Shown: positions 8,083 to 20,814 of the stretch, piece by piece
Layout: every line of letters starts with the position of its first letter
How positions within the stretch are numbered: the first letter of the stretch is position 1
Assembly (NCBI RefSeq): GCF_005938745.2
Contig: NZ_VCBX02000001.1
Span: 3,603,501 to 3,667,500 of the forward strand
Source of the DNA: Rhodococcus sp. KBS0724
GTDB taxonomy: Bacteria; Actinomycetota; Actinomycetes; Mycobacteriales; Mycobacteriaceae
Reading direction: 5' to 3'
Length of the DNA: 64,000 nucleotides
Translations under genes and position numbers: made by a program
Notes under the pieces: model-generated
What the model was told of the DNA's origin: nothing
Seen by the model: the letters and a program-made list of their open reading frames with translations, nothing else
Databases searched by the model: none

Positions 8083-9351
8083 ATGACCGGACCCTTGAGT
8101 GACCGCGAACTCGACATCATCGTCTACGGAGCTACCGGCTTCGTCGGCAAACTCCTTGCCGAATACCTCGTTCGGCATGCACCCGCCGGAACGAAGATCG
8201 GACTCGGCGGGCGTTCCCTCGAGAAGTTGACGGCCGTGCGGGCCGGATTGGGAGCGGCCGCCGCCGAACTTCCCCTCGTAGTCGCCGACGCGGATGATTC
8301 GACTGCCTTGAAGGCACTTGCCGAACGAACACGAGTTGTGGCCACGACGGTCGGCCCGTACGCAAAGTACGGCCATCAGTTGGTTCACGAATGCGCCGCA
8401 GCGGGAACTCATTACGTCGACCTCACCGGTGAGGTTCTCTTCCACCGCGAGAGTATCGACGCCAATCACGAGCTTGCGGTGTCGACGGGCGCCCGCATCG
8501 TTCATTCCTGTGGGTTCGATTCCATCCCTTCCGATCTCGGGGTGCATGTCCTGCACAAGCTGATCGAGGCGGACGGTGCCGGAGAATTGACGGACACGAC
8601 CCTGGTGGTCACGTCATTGCGCGGCGGTGTCAGCGGCGGGACCATCGATTCGGTCCGCACGCAGATCGACGCGTCGAAACACGATGCACGGCTGCGGAAA
8701 CTCGCGGCCTCGTCGTACTCGCTGAGCCCCGACCGCACCAGTGAACCCGATCTGGGCAAGCAGAGTGACGCCACGGTCGTCGACGGCCGAAAAATCGATC
8801 CGTCACTGCACGGGTGGAAGGCACCGTTCTTCATGGCGTCGTACAACACCCGCGTCGTCCGTCGGAGCAATGCCCTTCGCGACTGGGCCTACGGGCGAAA
8901 GTTCAAGTACACCGAAGTGATGAACGTCGGTTCGTCGGTGGTCTCACCCGTGATCGCCGGCGGTGTTGCCGTGGGACTGGGCGCTTTGATCGTGGGCCTG
9001 GCACTTCCGCCGACGCGTTTCCTGCTGGACAAGGTCCTGCCGGCACCCGGTGACGGCCCGAGTGAGGAAACCCAGAGCAAGGGCCATTTCACGCTCGACG
9101 TATTCACGACGACCACGACCGGCGCGCGGTACACCTCGCGGGTGAAGGCCAAAGGCGATCCGGGATATAGTGCTACCGCAGTGATGCTCGGCGAATCAGC
9201 GCTGAGTCTTGCTGTCAGCAACGCAGAATTGCCCGATAACGCAGCCTTACCCAACGCTGCGGGCGTCCTCACCCCGGCCACAGCCTTGGGAGATGTCCTG
9301 GTCGAACGTCTGCGTCGCAGTGGTTTCGAGATCTCCGCAGGCCGGTTGTGA
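8083..9351 (+). CDS. Saccharopine dehydrogenase-like NAD(P)-binding reductase
   Basis: The 422-residue protein begins with a Rossmann fold ([19 protein letters not shown], then [10 protein letters not shown]). It continues with [23 protein letters not shown] and [14 protein letters not shown], all typical of the mycobacterial trans-acting enoyl reductase / saccharopine dehydrogenase-like family (Rv2449c and Rv2953 types). A hydrophobic segment ([25 protein letters not shown]) in the C-terminal half may associate with membrane. Rv2953 acts on phthiocerol and phenolphthiocerol lipids; no polyketide genes are nearby here, so a general lipid-related reductase role is inference. Confidence 0.85.
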   Translation: MTGPLSDRELDIIVYGATGFVGKLLAEYLVRHAPAGTKIGLGGRSLEKLTAVRAGLGAAAAELPLVVADADDSTALKALAERTRVVATTVGPYAKYGHQLVHECAAAGTHYVDLTGEVLFHRESIDANHELAVSTGARIVHSCGFDSIPSDLGVHVLHKLIEADGAGELTDTTLVVTSLRGGVSGGTIDSVRTQIDASKHDARLRKLAASSYSLSPDRTSEPDLGKQSDATVVDGRKIDPSLHGWKAPFFMASYNTRVVRRSNALRDWAYGRKFKYTEVMNVGSSVVSPVIAGGVAVGLGALIVGLALPPTRFLLDKVLPAPGDGPSEETQSKGHFTLDVFTTTTTGARYTSRVKAKGDPGYSATAVMLGESALSLAVSNAELPDNAALPNAAGVLTPATALGDVLVERLRRSGFEISAGRL

Positions 9352-9457
9352 TGTATCCATCGAGGCTCTGTCCACCTGCGAGATACTCACTAGTAACATT
9401 GATTGTGGTTCATGGCACCCGTCGTGGTGCTCCGATTTCGGAAAAGTGAGGCTATTC

Positions 9458-11641
9458 ATGACTGAGCGCGTTCAGGTCGGCAGTCTGCAGGTTGCCAAGG
9501 TTCTCTACGACTTCGTGGTCGAGGAGGCTCTGCCGGGCACCGGTGTAGACGCCGAGACCTTCTGGGCCGGCGCCGACAAGGTCATCACCGAGCTTGCGCC
9601 GAAGAACCGCGCCCTGCTCGCCAAGCGTGACGATCTGCAGGCGCAGATCGATCAGTGGCACCGCGACCACTCCGGCGCCCCCATCGACGCCGCAGCGTAC
9701 AAGGCGTTCCTGCAGGAAATCGGATACCTCCTGCCCACGCCCGCCGAGTTCTCCGTGACGACCACCAACGTCGACACCGAGATCACCTCCACCGCCGGCC
9801 CGCAGCTGGTCGTCCCCATCCTCAACGCCCGCTTCGCCCTCAACGCCTCCAACGCGCGTTGGGGTTCGTTGTACGACGCGCTCTACGGCACCAACGCCAT
9901 CTCCGAGGACAACGGCGCCGAGAAGGGTTCGGGCTACAACAAGGTCCGCGGCGATCTGGTCATCGCGTGGGCTCGTGAATTCCTCGACGCGGCAGCACCT
10001 CTCGCGTCGGGATCACACGCCGATTCGACGAAGTACGTGATTGACGACAGCGAACTGAAGATCACGTTGGCGGACGGCAGCGTCACCACGCTCGCCCAGC
10101 CGGAAAAGTTCGTCGGCTACCTCGGCGAGAAGGACGCACCTACCAGCATCCTGCTGCGTAACAACGGACTGCACGCCGAAATCCAGATCGACGCGTCGTC
10201 GCCGATCGGCAGCACCGACGCCGCCGGCGTCAAGGACGTCGTTCTCGAATCCGCGGTCACCACCATCATGGACTTCGAGGATTCGGTCGCCGCTGTCGAC
10301 GCCGACGACAAGGTTGTCGGCTACCGCAACTGGTTGGGCCTCAACCGTGGCGATCTGTCCGAGGAGATCAAGAAGGGCGCCAAGTCCTTCACCCGCACCC
10401 TCAACGGCGACCGCAAGTACACCGCCGTCGACGGCACCGAACTGGCCCTGCACGGTCGCTCACTGCTGTTCGTCCGCAACGTCGGCCACCTCATGACCAA
10501 CCCCGCGATCCTCGACGCCGACGGCAACGAGGTTCCCGAGGGCATCCTCGACGCCTTGATCACCAGTGCCTGCGCGGTCCACGGTCTCTCGATCAGTGAC
10601 GCCAACGGCCCGCTCGACAACAGCCGCACCGGCTCGATCTACATCGTCAAGCCCAAGCAGCACGGTCCCGAGGAAGTTGCCTTCACCACCGAACTGTTCG
10701 GCCGCGTCGAGCAGGTCCTCGGCCTGCCCGAGAACACGCTCAAGGTCGGCATCATGGACGAAGAGCGTCGCACGACGGTCAACCTCGCTGCCTGCATCAA
10801 GGAAGCCGTCGACCGTGTCGTGTTCATCAACACCGGTTTCCTCGACCGCACCGGCGACGAGATCCACACCTCTATGGAAGCCGGCGCGATGGTGCGCAAG
10901 GCCGAGATGAAGAAGCAGAAGTGGATCGGCGCCTACGAGGACTGGAACGTCGACACCGGGCTGGCCTGCGGTCTGCAGGGCAAGGCTCAGATCGGCAAGG
11001 GCATGTGGGCAATGACCGAGCTGATGGCGGACATGCTCGAGCAGAAGATCGGCCACCCCAAGGCCGGCGCCAACACCGCGTGGGTGCCTTCGCCGACCGG
11101 TGCAACGCTGCACGCGACGCACTACCACCGCGTCGACGTGTTCGCCGTTCAGGACGGACTGAAGGGTAAGCCGCGCGCCAGCGTCGACGACATCCTGACC
11201 ATCCCGCTCGCTCCCAGCACCGACTGGACGGACGCGGAGAAGAAGGAAGAACTCGACAACAACTGCCAGTCCATCCTCGGCTACGTCGTCCGCTGGATCG
11301 ACGCGGGTGTCGGCTGCTCCAAGGTTCCCGACATCCACGACGTCGCACTCATGGAGGACCGCGCAACGCTGCGTATCTCGAGCCAGCTGCTCGCCAACTG
11401 GCTGCGCCACGGCATCGTCAGCGAAACCGACGTCGTGAACGCTCTCGAGCGCATGGCACCGGTGGTCGACCGTCAGAACGACGGCGACGCCGAATACCGC
11501 AACATGGCACCTGACTTCGATTCCAACATCGCCTTCCAGGCTGCCAAGGAACTCATCCTCGAAGGCGCGAAGCAGCCCAGCGGATACACGGAGCCGATCC
11601 TGCATCGCCGCCGCCGCGAGTACAAGGCCGCCAACGCCTGA
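9458..11641 (+). CDS. glcB: Malate synthase G
   Basis: The 727-residue enzyme condenses glyoxylate with acetyl-CoA to malate in the glyoxylate shunt. The length fits the G isoform (about 720-730 residues). Visible family segments include [17 protein letters not shown] with catalytic acids, [53 protein letters not shown] and [14 protein letters not shown]. The ATG at 9458 has GTGAGG 7 bases upstream; the frame stays open upstream to 9209 but overlaps the previous gene. Isocitrate lyase is not in the window. A strong hairpin follows the stop. Confidence 0.97.
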   Translation: MTERVQVGSLQVAKVLYDFVVEEALPGTGVDAETFWAGADKVITELAPKNRALLAKRDDLQAQIDQWHRDHSGAPIDAAAYKAFLQEIGYLLPTPAEFSVTTTNVDTEITSTAGPQLVVPILNARFALNASNARWGSLYDALYGTNAISEDNGAEKGSGYNKVRGDLVIAWAREFLDAAAPLASGSHADSTKYVIDDSELKITLADGSVTTLAQPEKFVGYLGEKDAPTSILLRNNGLHAEIQIDASSPIGSTDAAGVKDVVLESAVTTIMDFEDSVAAVDADDKVVGYRNWLGLNRGDLSEEIKKGAKSFTRTLNGDRKYTAVDGTELALHGRSLLFVRNVGHLMTNPAILDADGNEVPEGILDALITSACAVHGLSISDANGPLDNSRTGSIYIVKPKQHGPEEVAFTTELFGRVEQVLGLPENTLKVGIMDEERRTTVNLAACIKEAVDRVVFINTGFLDRTGDEIHTSMEAGAMVRKAEMKKQKWIGAYEDWNVDTGLACGLQGKAQIGKGMWAMTELMADMLEQKIGHPKAGANTAWVPSPTGATLHATHYHRVDVFAVQDGLKGKPRASVDDILTIPLAPSTDWTDAEKKEELDNNCQSILGYVVRWIDAGVGCSKVPDIHDVALMEDRATLRISSQLLANWLRHGIVSETDVVNALERMAPVVDRQNDGDAEYRNMAPDFDSNIAFQAAKELILEGAKQPSGYTEPILHRRRREYKAANA

Positions 11642-11669
11642 TTCACCTCACTGAACGCGAAGCTGAACC

Positions 11670-11706
11670 GAACAGCCTCGGCACCACTGCGGTGTCGAGG
11701 CTGTTC
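11670..11706 (+). terminator. Hairpin terminator after glcB
   Basis: An 11-bp outer stem (11670-11680 with 11696-11706) encloses a further 5-bp pairing GCACC/GGTGT. No U tract follows. It lies 28 bases after the malate synthase stop. Confidence 0.75.
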
Positions 11707-11781
11707 GCGTAGGCCCCGAAGATTCGTCACTAGACTGGCTCTCGGCAGAGATCGTCGAGTGAACAAGGTAGGGCAGCGTAC

Positions 11782-13443
11782 GTGGGCGAACATCGCGGCG
11801 GGTCAGGCGCCAGAGGTATCAGTAAGGGGCCGATCCTTGTTGTCGTGGCAGTAGTCCTGATCGTGGCCGGTTTCTTCGGGTGGAAGGCCCTGGGCAATCG
11901 CATCGACGACCAAGGTCAGCAAGCGGCGGGGACGTGCGTCGAAGGCAACCGGACGCTCGACATCACGGTTGACCCGTCGATTGCACCGCAGGTCGAGCAG
12001 TTGGCCAAGCGATTCACTGAGACTTCACCAGTGATCCGGGATCATTGCATCACCGCTGCAGTCAATGCAGTGGCATCGCGATTAATAACAAATGCACTGG
12101 AAGCGGGTACCGAGTGGGATTCCGCTGCACTCGGTCCGCGCCCAAATCTTTGGATTCCGACCAGTACCTTCGAACTCGCACCGCTGTCCGGTAAAGGCGT
12201 GATTAACGGAGAGCCACGATCACTCGCGAACTCGCCGATTGTCCTGGCGCTCGCGCCGGAGACGGCAACAGCGCTGGAGTCCGCGAATGCGGGATGGCAG
12301 TCCCTCGGCGACACAACACTGGCGCTTCCCGTCGGCAGCCCGCAGACGATCATGGCAACGCAGGCGATTGCCGCGGCCGCGGCCGGCGCCGGTACCGGAC
12401 CCGTCACGGTCGAGCAGGCCAAGTCCAGCCAAGTCACGTCGGCGCTGAGCGCACTGGCATCACAGTTCCAATCCCTCCCGACGCCGCCCGCTACTACCGC
12501 CGACGCGCTAGCCGCCCTCACGAGTGGAGCACCCGACACCGTCACAGCGGTCCCGGCCATCGAACAGTCGATCGCCCAGTCCGCGAACGCAGACATGACG
12601 GCATTCTCCCCCAGCGGCGCAACCCCGCTCGCGGATTATCCAGCCGTGATCGTCGCGGGCGGTGGCATCGACGAAACTGCCTCACGCGCCGCCGCACAGT
12701 TTTCCGAATTCATGCGCACTGCGGAGCAGTCACAGATCTTTGTCGACGCCGGATTCCGTGTCGAAGGCAAGAGCGTCCCGGATCTTGGCGCGCTCGAACC
12801 CACCCAGATCACCTCCACGTTGACACCCGCATCGGCGGAGACGGCCGCTGCTCTGAACGCTGTTATCGCCAACCCTGTTTCCGTTCGCAGCACAACCATC
12901 CTGTTGGACACCTCGACGTCGATGACCGCCGACATGGCCGCGGTCAGTGCGGCGCTGGGATCTCAGTTGGTCCGCAGTCCAGACGCATCCGATGTCGGAC
13001 TCCACGCCTTCCCTGGTACTAGTGCAACGGCATCCGAGCGCGTGGTCGTTCCCGGCGCTCCCCTCGATGCCGATCAACGAGCCAAGCTCACTGCTTCTCT
13101 GAACAACCTTCGTATCGACGGCAAGACGACCAAGTACCCCGCGTTGGCGGAAGCGTACAAGGAAGCGACAAGCGGATACGACGCCGATCGAACCAACTCC
13201 GTGTTGCTTGTCACCTCGGCTGCCACCGACGAGTCGACGATGACACGCGCCGAACTCCTCAGCGCCATTGCGTCAGCGACTGATCCGGCCCGCCCGGTTC
13301 GGGTCGACGTCCTGGTTGTCGGCGCCAGTGGTGATGCCTCCACACTTCAAGACGTCTCCGACAGAACTGGTGGAACATTGATTCGCGTAAACCCGAATGA
13401 CTCCGCCGCAATGTCGGCCGCAGTCGCGGACCTGTTGTCCTGA
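11782..13443 (+). CDS. Membrane-anchored substrate-binding-like / VWA domain protein
   Basis: The 553-residue protein has a short cytoplasmic tail, one membrane helix (GPILVVVAVVLIVAGFFGW) and a large external part. The first external region (TLDITVDPSIAPQVEQLAKRF onward) resembles type 2 solute-binding folds, with PNLWIPTSTFE and SLANSPIVLALAP. The C-terminal 190 residues are a von Willebrand A domain with a complete MIDAS motif DTSTS in TTILLDTSTSMTADM, followed by DVGLHAFPG and NSVLLVTSA. The start is GTG after GGTAGGG. The last base of its TGA overlaps the ATG of the phosphoesterase gene. Metal-dependent binding outside the membrane is likely; the ligand is unknown. Confidence 0.82.
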   Translation: MGEHRGGSGARGISKGPILVVVAVVLIVAGFFGWKALGNRIDDQGQQAAGTCVEGNRTLDITVDPSIAPQVEQLAKRFTETSPVIRDHCITAAVNAVASRLITNALEAGTEWDSAALGPRPNLWIPTSTFELAPLSGKGVINGEPRSLANSPIVLALAPETATALESANAGWQSLGDTTLALPVGSPQTIMATQAIAAAAAGAGTGPVTVEQAKSSQVTSALSALASQFQSLPTPPATTADALAALTSGAPDTVTAVPAIEQSIAQSANADMTAFSPSGATPLADYPAVIVAGGGIDETASRAAAQFSEFMRTAEQSQIFVDAGFRVEGKSVPDLGALEPTQITSTLTPASAETAAALNAVIANPVSVRSTTILLDTSTSMTADMAAVSAALGSQLVRSPDASDVGLHAFPGTSATASERVVVPGAPLDADQRAKLTASLNNLRIDGKTTKYPALAEAYKEATSGYDADRTNSVLLVTSAATDESTMTRAELLSAIASATDPARPVRVDVLVVGASGDASTLQDVSDRTGGTLIRVNPNDSAAMSAAVADLLS

Positions 13444-14585
13444 TGGCACGTATCGCAGTATTTGCCGTAGTTCTTGCGCTTCTCACGTGGTTTCTGCACC
13501 GCAGGCTGGTCCGCGCAACCGGCATGCCGACGCGTTGGGCTCGCATCGCCGACACTGCGTTGGTGCTGTTGGCAGTTCTCACGCTCATCGGTATGGGTAG
13601 CGGCGAGGTCTTCCCCACGTCGTGGGCGCGCCCGGTCGGGTTTCTCGGGTGGGTCTGGTTGGCGTCGTGGCTGTATCTGATTCCGGGATTGCTGATCATC
13701 GGAGCGTGCGCCGGCGTCAATCGCCTGGTGCGTAAACGCCGGGAAGAACCGGAGATGGATCCGGCGAAGCGTCGCACCTTGCAGTTCGCTACCGCCGCGG
13801 TCACACTCGCGGCGCTGGGCACCGCCGGGTACGGCGTCTACGAGGCGTCGAACCCGAAGGTCTCCCGGATTCGGGTCCCGCTGGCACGCCTGCCCGAGGG
13901 TTTCGACGGATACCGGATCGCCTTGATCACCGATCTGCACGTAGGTCCGGCCCGCGGGGTCGACTTCACCCGCAAGGTGGTCGAGATCGTAAATGCGCAG
14001 AACGTCGATCTGATTGCGATCGGCGGGGACCTCGTGGACGGCACCGTCGCGAAAGTTGCTCCCGATCTTGCTCCGCTCGCCGATCTTCAGTCGCGCGACG
14101 GAATCTTCGGAGTCAGCGGCAACCACGAGTTCTATGCAGACGACGGTGGCAAGTGGCTCGACGTGTGGGAAACCTTGGGGATCACGACGCTTCGCAACAG
14201 CCGAACGTCGATCACGCACGAGGGCGACACGATCGACATCGTCGGAATCCACGACTACACGTCGCCGGCCCCGTACGAGCCGAATCTGACTGCCGCACTC
14301 GAGGGCCGCGATCCGAACACGTTTGCGTTGCTGCTCGCGCACGAACCTCGCCAAGCGCTCGAAGCGTCGGAGTTGGGTATCGATCTGCAACTGTCCGGGC
14401 ATACGCACGGCGGCCAGATGTGGCCGCTGCGCTATCTCGTTCCGCTGCAGCAGCCTTCGGTGCAAGGTCTGGACAAGGTCGGCAACACCGTGCTGTACAC
14501 GACGCGCGGCGCCGGAGCGTGGGGTCCGCCGGTACGCGTCGGCGCACCGCCGGAGATCACCGTTCTCGAACTCGTGCGCGAGTAG
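13443..14585 (+). CDS. Membrane metallophosphoesterase
   Basis: The 380-residue protein has three or four N-terminal membrane helices (residues 1-100), then a calcineurin-type phosphoesterase domain. All metal-site motifs are present in order: ITDLHVG, GGDLVDG, GNHEFY, LAHEP and SGHTHGGQ. It overlaps the VWA gene stop by one base, so translation is probably coupled. The family includes YkuE-like enzymes; YkuE of Bacillus is linked to the cell wall, but the substrate here is not evident. The domain should lie outside the membrane or at its face, depending on topology. Confidence 0.88.
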   Translation: MARIAVFAVVLALLTWFLHRRLVRATGMPTRWARIADTALVLLAVLTLIGMGSGEVFPTSWARPVGFLGWVWLASWLYLIPGLLIIGACAGVNRLVRKRREEPEMDPAKRRTLQFATAAVTLAALGTAGYGVYEASNPKVSRIRVPLARLPEGFDGYRIALITDLHVGPARGVDFTRKVVEIVNAQNVDLIAIGGDLVDGTVAKVAPDLAPLADLQSRDGIFGVSGNHEFYADDGGKWLDVWETLGITTLRNSRTSITHEGDTIDIVGIHDYTSPAPYEPNLTAALEGRDPNTFALLLAHEPRQALEASELGIDLQLSGHTHGGQMWPLRYLVPLQQPSVQGLDKVGNTVLYTTRGAGAWGPPVRVGAPPEITVLELVRE

Positions 14586-14610
14586 TGATGATCTCCAGCG
14601 GCTGAGCAGA

Positions 14611-17469
<2,859 letters not shown>

Positions 17470-17488
17470 GACAACTCCCAGGCAGATC

Positions 17489-17527
17489 GGAGGATCAGGA
17501 CACACACCGACTGCGGTGTGTTCCTCC
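17489..17527 (-). promoter_or_regulatory. Hairpin between glycine riboswitch and gcvP start, likely expression platform
   Basis: An 8-bp perfect stem (17502-17509 with 17514-17521, 4-base loop) is extended by GGAGGA at 17489-17494 pairing with TCCTCC at 17522-17527. In the mRNA it lies between the second aptamer and the GGGAG/GTG start of gcvP. There is no U tract, so control of translation is more likely than termination. That is inference from position. Confidence 0.55.
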
Positions 17528-17725
17528 CCCTCTGTCGCCTGCTCGACACACGAGCGCCTGAGAGATTCGGTAGTGATCCGCCACGTTTGGGAACCACAGC
17601 CTTTCCCCGTCGGCGGGTGGGTTATCCCACCGCTTTCCAGAGGCGTCGGAGCCCGTACGGTCCTTGGTGCCTGAGAGATTGACGGGGAGGTATTGCTCCT
17701 TCGGCGCCCTGATAACGCTCACAAA
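17528..17725 (-). promoter_or_regulatory. Tandem glycine riboswitch
   Basis: Read on the minus strand, two aptamer cores each carry the conserved segment AATCTCTCAGGC, one around 17665-17685 and one around 17548-17565. GCGCCGAAGGAGCAA lies in the first and GACGGGGAAAGGC in the second. A short linker joins them. Glycine riboswitches of this class bind glycine and usually turn on glycine cleavage genes, which fits the gcvP gene immediately downstream. Outer boundaries are approximate. Confidence 0.92.
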
Positions 17726-17863
17726 AAGTCCGCAAATCGAAGACTGGTGTGTGAAGCACTACCCGAGGCTCTCCCGTACGCCGGCGACGCGTGGCCCAGT
17801 CTAGTTGACCGGCCGGCCTTCCGTCGCCACCACATCGACCGAGCGGGTGTGACGACGCAAACA

Positions 17864-18493
17864 CTATCCGGTCTTGCGGCTCACACGATTCTTGCGGCGC
17901 GACGCCAATTCGTCTTCGGGATTCGGATCGCTTTCGCCGCCGTCGGCACGTTCGGCCGGGAAGTCGGCGATGGTTCCGGTGAGTTCACGCATCGCGCCGC
18001 TGACGGCGATGCCGAATACTCCCTGACCGCCCTGGAGCAGGTCTACGACCTCTTCGGGTGACGTGCACTCGTAGACGGTGGTTCCGTCGGAGAACAGTGT
18101 GATGTTGGCAAGATCGCGAACGCCGCGGTGACGCAGATGATCGACGGCCACCCGGATGTTCTGCAGCGAGATCCCGGTGTCGAGCAAGCGCTTGACGATC
18201 TTGAGAACCAGAATGTCCTTGAAGGAGTACAAACGCTGACTGCCGGAGCCGGCTGCACCGCGGATGGACGGTACGACCAGGGCGGTACGTGCCCAGTAGT
18301 CGAGCTGACGGTAGGTGATTCCGGCGATCTGGCAGGCGATGGGCACGCGGTAGCCGACAAGATCATCGGGAATGGAGTCGTCCGGGAACAATCCGGGTTG
18401 CAACTCTTCCGACGTGGGTCGGGCAGCCGGATCTGCAGTCAGTTCAGCGACGCCGGAATTCTCCGCCTTGCCTACGTTCGACTGTTCTTCCAC
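17864..18493 (-). CDS. MerR-family regulator, ResR (Rv1830)-like
   Basis: The 209-residue protein has an acidic N-terminal stretch (about 55 residues), then a MerR winged-helix domain: VGYRVPIACQIAGITYRQL, DYWARTALVVPS and SQRLYSFKDILVLKIVKRL. The tail is charged, ending RRKNRVSRKTG. The start is GTG at 18493 with AAGGAG upstream; the longer ATG frame to 18529 begins before this ribosome-binding site. It is the first of two MerR genes around the DUF151 gene, the order seen in M. tuberculosis (Rv1828-1829-1830). Rv1830 has been named resR and linked to growth and division control. Orthology is inferred from order and domain type. Confidence 0.85.
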   Translation of the reverse strand: MEEQSNVGKAENSGVAELTADPAARPTSEELQPGLFPDDSIPDDLVGYRVPIACQIAGITYRQLDYWARTALVVPSIRGAAGSGSQRLYSFKDILVLKIVKRLLDTGISLQNIRVAVDHLRHRGVRDLANITLFSDGTTVYECTSPEEVVDLLQGGQGVFGIAVSGAMRELTGTIADFPAERADGGESDPNPEDELASRRKNRVSRKTG

Positions 18494-18823
18494 TGCCGTC
18501 TCCTTCTCGATACGCCATCGTGTAATCACGCTGTGCTATGCGGCAGAGTCTGATACCCGAACAGAAACGGATACCCGCGTCAGCCGATCTCGAACCACCA
18601 AACATTTCGAAGCAGTGAATCCGAGGCACGTAATTCCACGAGTGGACTTACCTAGAGTACGCCCCGACAGAGCATCTGGACCAGACTCTATTTCAAGGCT
18701 CAACGATCTTCACCGCTCGCAACGGTAAGACCCCGGCGCGATTTTGGTCAACGCAACACGCCGAAAGAGACTAAACCTCTACTTGAGAGTTGAAGCCTAA
18801 AGTCAAATGCAGAGACAACCGGG
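18494..18823. other. Intergenic region upstream of the ResR-like gene
   Basis: A 330-base gap between the start of the MerR gene and the stop of the DUF151 gene. It should hold the promoter of the MerR gene. I see no convincing open frame, strong hairpin or clear promoter pair in it. Confidence 0.5.
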
Positions 18824-19297
18824 CTAACCGTCAGTTGCCTTGAAATCGTCCGGAGAAATTGTGTCGAGGAATTCCTTGAACTTCTCCACCTCGTCCTCAC
18901 GCTCGTCGGGAATGATCAATCCGGCCTCGGCAAGGACTGATTCCGAGGCAAAGATCGGCACCCCGATCCGAAGCGCCAACGCAATGGAATCCGACGGACG
19001 AGCCGAGACCGTAGTTTGCTCGTCGAAAACCAGGTCGGCGTAGAACGTGCCTTCTTGCAGATCCACAATGCGGACTTCCTGCAGGCTACGGCCGAAGGAT
19101 TCGATCAGTATTTTGATCAGGTCGTGTGTGAGCGGCCTCGCCGGCTCGACTCCCTGTTGCTCCAGAACGATCGCCGTGGCTTCCGTCTGCCCGATCCAGA
19201 TCGGTAGGTACCGATCACCGTCCGACTCGCGGAGCAACAAAACCGGCTGATTCTGGGGCTGCTCGACACGAACTCCGATCACACGCATTTCGCCCAT
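18824..19297 (-). CDS. Bifunctional nuclease / DUF151 family protein
   Basis: The 157-residue protein starts MGEMRVIGVRVEQPQNQPV and continues with GDRYLPIWIGQTEATAI, ARPLTHDLI, VSARPSDSIALALRIGVPI and the C-terminal DEVEKFKEFLD. These are the hallmarks of the DUF151 (BFN) family. It matches remembered Rv1829 over the full length. The ATG at 19297 is preceded by GGAGG at 8 bases; a TTG five codons earlier overlaps that site and was rejected. Nuclease activity is reported for plant members; the bacterial role is not settled. It lies between two MerR genes on the same strand. Confidence 0.9.
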   Translation of the reverse strand: MGEMRVIGVRVEQPQNQPVLLLRESDGDRYLPIWIGQTEATAIVLEQQGVEPARPLTHDLIKILIESFGRSLQEVRIVDLQEGTFYADLVFDEQTTVSARPSDSIALALRIGVPIFASESVLAEAGLIIPDEREDEVEKFKEFLDTISPDDFKATDG

Positions 19298-19386
19298 CGA
19301 GCTTGCCTCCAACCTGAAATAACCCTGGTGGCCGCATTCACGACCGTACTGAGATTCTATTCGCGTGGAACGAGATGATCGAGAAC

Positions 19387-20124
19387 TCAGCGATCAAGAC
19401 TTCCGCGGACTGCTGATTTGACCAGGCATGTGTGCAATGTCAGCGACAATGCTGCCAGTTCTCGAACCATTTCCTCGGCTCGATCGCGGGCACCCGCGTC
19501 ACGTCCCTTGGCGACCGGTCCGGCGATCTGGGTAACCAACCCGGCTTCACGATCGGCAGCCAACTTGAACGCACGCAGATGTCGAACTTCCAGACCGTAT
19601 TCCGCCATCGCCTTGGCTGTCCGAGCCAACGTCACCGCGTCTTCGTCGAAGAATCCGGCAGCGCCCGGCACGATCAGACCCGTGCGAATCAGGTCGGTCA
19701 GGAATCGATCGTCGATGTCCGCGCGAGCGAGTAGATCTGCCCGACCCACCCGGACTTCACGATCCACCCGGAAAACCTCGGGTGATACTTCCCCCGGAGC
19801 GATCGACAGGACGCGCGGACGACGCGGCGCAGAGTTGTCTGCGCTAACCGTCGCGGCACCACTGTCGATCGCCTCGAGTTGTTCCTTGATGACTTTCAGC
19901 GGCAGGTACTGATCACGTTGAGCGGTCAGTACGTAGCGAAGACGCTCGCAGTCCTCGATGGAGAACCTGCGGTATCCCGACGGCGTCCGTTGGGGGCTTA
20001 TCAAGCCCTCGGACTCGAGGAAACGAATCTTCGAAATCGTCACGTCGGGAAAATCTGGACGCAACCGATCCAGCACGGAGCCGATAGACATCCCCGGCTG
20101 GCTCTGCTGCCGCAATGCCGTCAT
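19387..20124 (-). CDS. ftsR: MerR-family regulator, FtsR (Rv1828)-like
   Basis: The 245-residue protein has an N-terminal MerR helix-turn-helix (MSIGSVLDRLRPDFPDVTIS, KIRFLESEGLISPQRTPSGY, RRFSIEDCERLRYVL), a linker rich in Ala/Ser/Pro, and a second winged-helix-like domain (RADLLARADIDDRFLTDLIR, GLIVPGAAGFFDEDAV). The ATG overlaps the garA stop by one base (TAATG), so the genes are translationally coupled. The ortholog in Corynebacterium glutamicum (FtsR) sits beside the garA ortholog odhI and activates ftsZ. That role is carried over by synteny and was not tested. Confidence 0.88.
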   Translation of the reverse strand: MTALRQQSQPGMSIGSVLDRLRPDFPDVTISKIRFLESEGLISPQRTPSGYRRFSIEDCERLRYVLTAQRDQYLPLKVIKEQLEAIDSGAATVSADNSAPRRPRVLSIAPGEVSPEVFRVDREVRVGRADLLARADIDDRFLTDLIRTGLIVPGAAGFFDEDAVTLARTAKAMAEYGLEVRHLRAFKLAADREAGLVTQIAGPVAKGRDAGARDRAEEMVRELAALSLTLHTCLVKSAVRGSLDR

Positions 20125-20615
20125 TAGCTACCAGCACCTGCTGACGCCTCGCCCACCTGCGAACCGCCGGAACGCGGGCCGGTGAGGAAAACCAGACGGA
20201 ACTTACCGATCTGCACCTCGTCGCCATTGGCGAGCACTGCCGAATCGACAGGCTCACGGTTGACGTAGGTGCCGTTGAGACTTCCGACGTCGACGACGTG
20301 GAATTCGGCTTCTTCCTGACGGAACTCAGCGTGGCGGCGGCTGACCGTCACGTCGTCGAGGAAGATGTCACTATCCGGGTGGCGACCCGCCGACGTGGTC
20401 GGCTGATCCAGCAAGAAACGCGATCCCGCGTTGGGTCCTCGTTTGACGACGAGCAGAGCGGCGCCGGCCGGTAGACCTTCGACACCTGACACCGGCTGCT
20501 CGGCGGCCGGTGCTGCTGAGGAGTTATCGAGCTCGTTGAGGAAATCCGCACGGAATACCGATGTGGTCTCCGCCGGCGTCTCCCCGTAGCCCGCGTCGTT
20601 ACCGTTCTCGCTCAC
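20124..20615 (-). CDS. garA: GarA/OdhI-type FHA regulator of 2-oxoglutarate metabolism
   Basis: The 163-residue protein has the conserved N-terminal phosphorylation motif ETTSVFRADFL (residues 16-26; T17 and T18 are the expected kinase sites). It is followed by a forkhead-associated domain with SAGRHPDSDIFLDDVTVSRR, HAEF and VGSLNGTYVN. In mycobacteria and corynebacteria the unphosphorylated form binds and inhibits 2-oxoglutarate dehydrogenase and affects glutamate enzymes; Ser/Thr kinases (PknG, PknB) relieve this. The C-terminal tail is Gly/Ala/Ser-rich. It is separated from gcvH by 199 bases, which probably hold its promoter. Confidence 0.96.
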   Translation of the reverse strand: MSENGNDAGYGETPAETTSVFRADFLNELDNSSAAPAAEQPVSGVEGLPAGAALLVVKRGPNAGSRFLLDQPTTSAGRHPDSDIFLDDVTVSRRHAEFRQEEAEFHVVDVGSLNGTYVNREPVDSAVLANGDEVQIGKFRLVFLTGPRSGGSQVGEASAGAGS

Positions 20616-20814
20616 TGTTTCTCCTCCTCGATCAATCGTCCAGATCAGAAATCACTGGACTACGCAGTGCACTTTTATCTCGAGCATCTTTCACAGTCAC
20701 TTACAGATACGACCTGCACCCCGACTTGGCACATGCGTACCCCACGACCGTACCCTGCGCACACCCTTGTGTGCAGCGAGACTGGCCGCGACTGGGCAGG
20801 TCGGCGCTCAAGCC

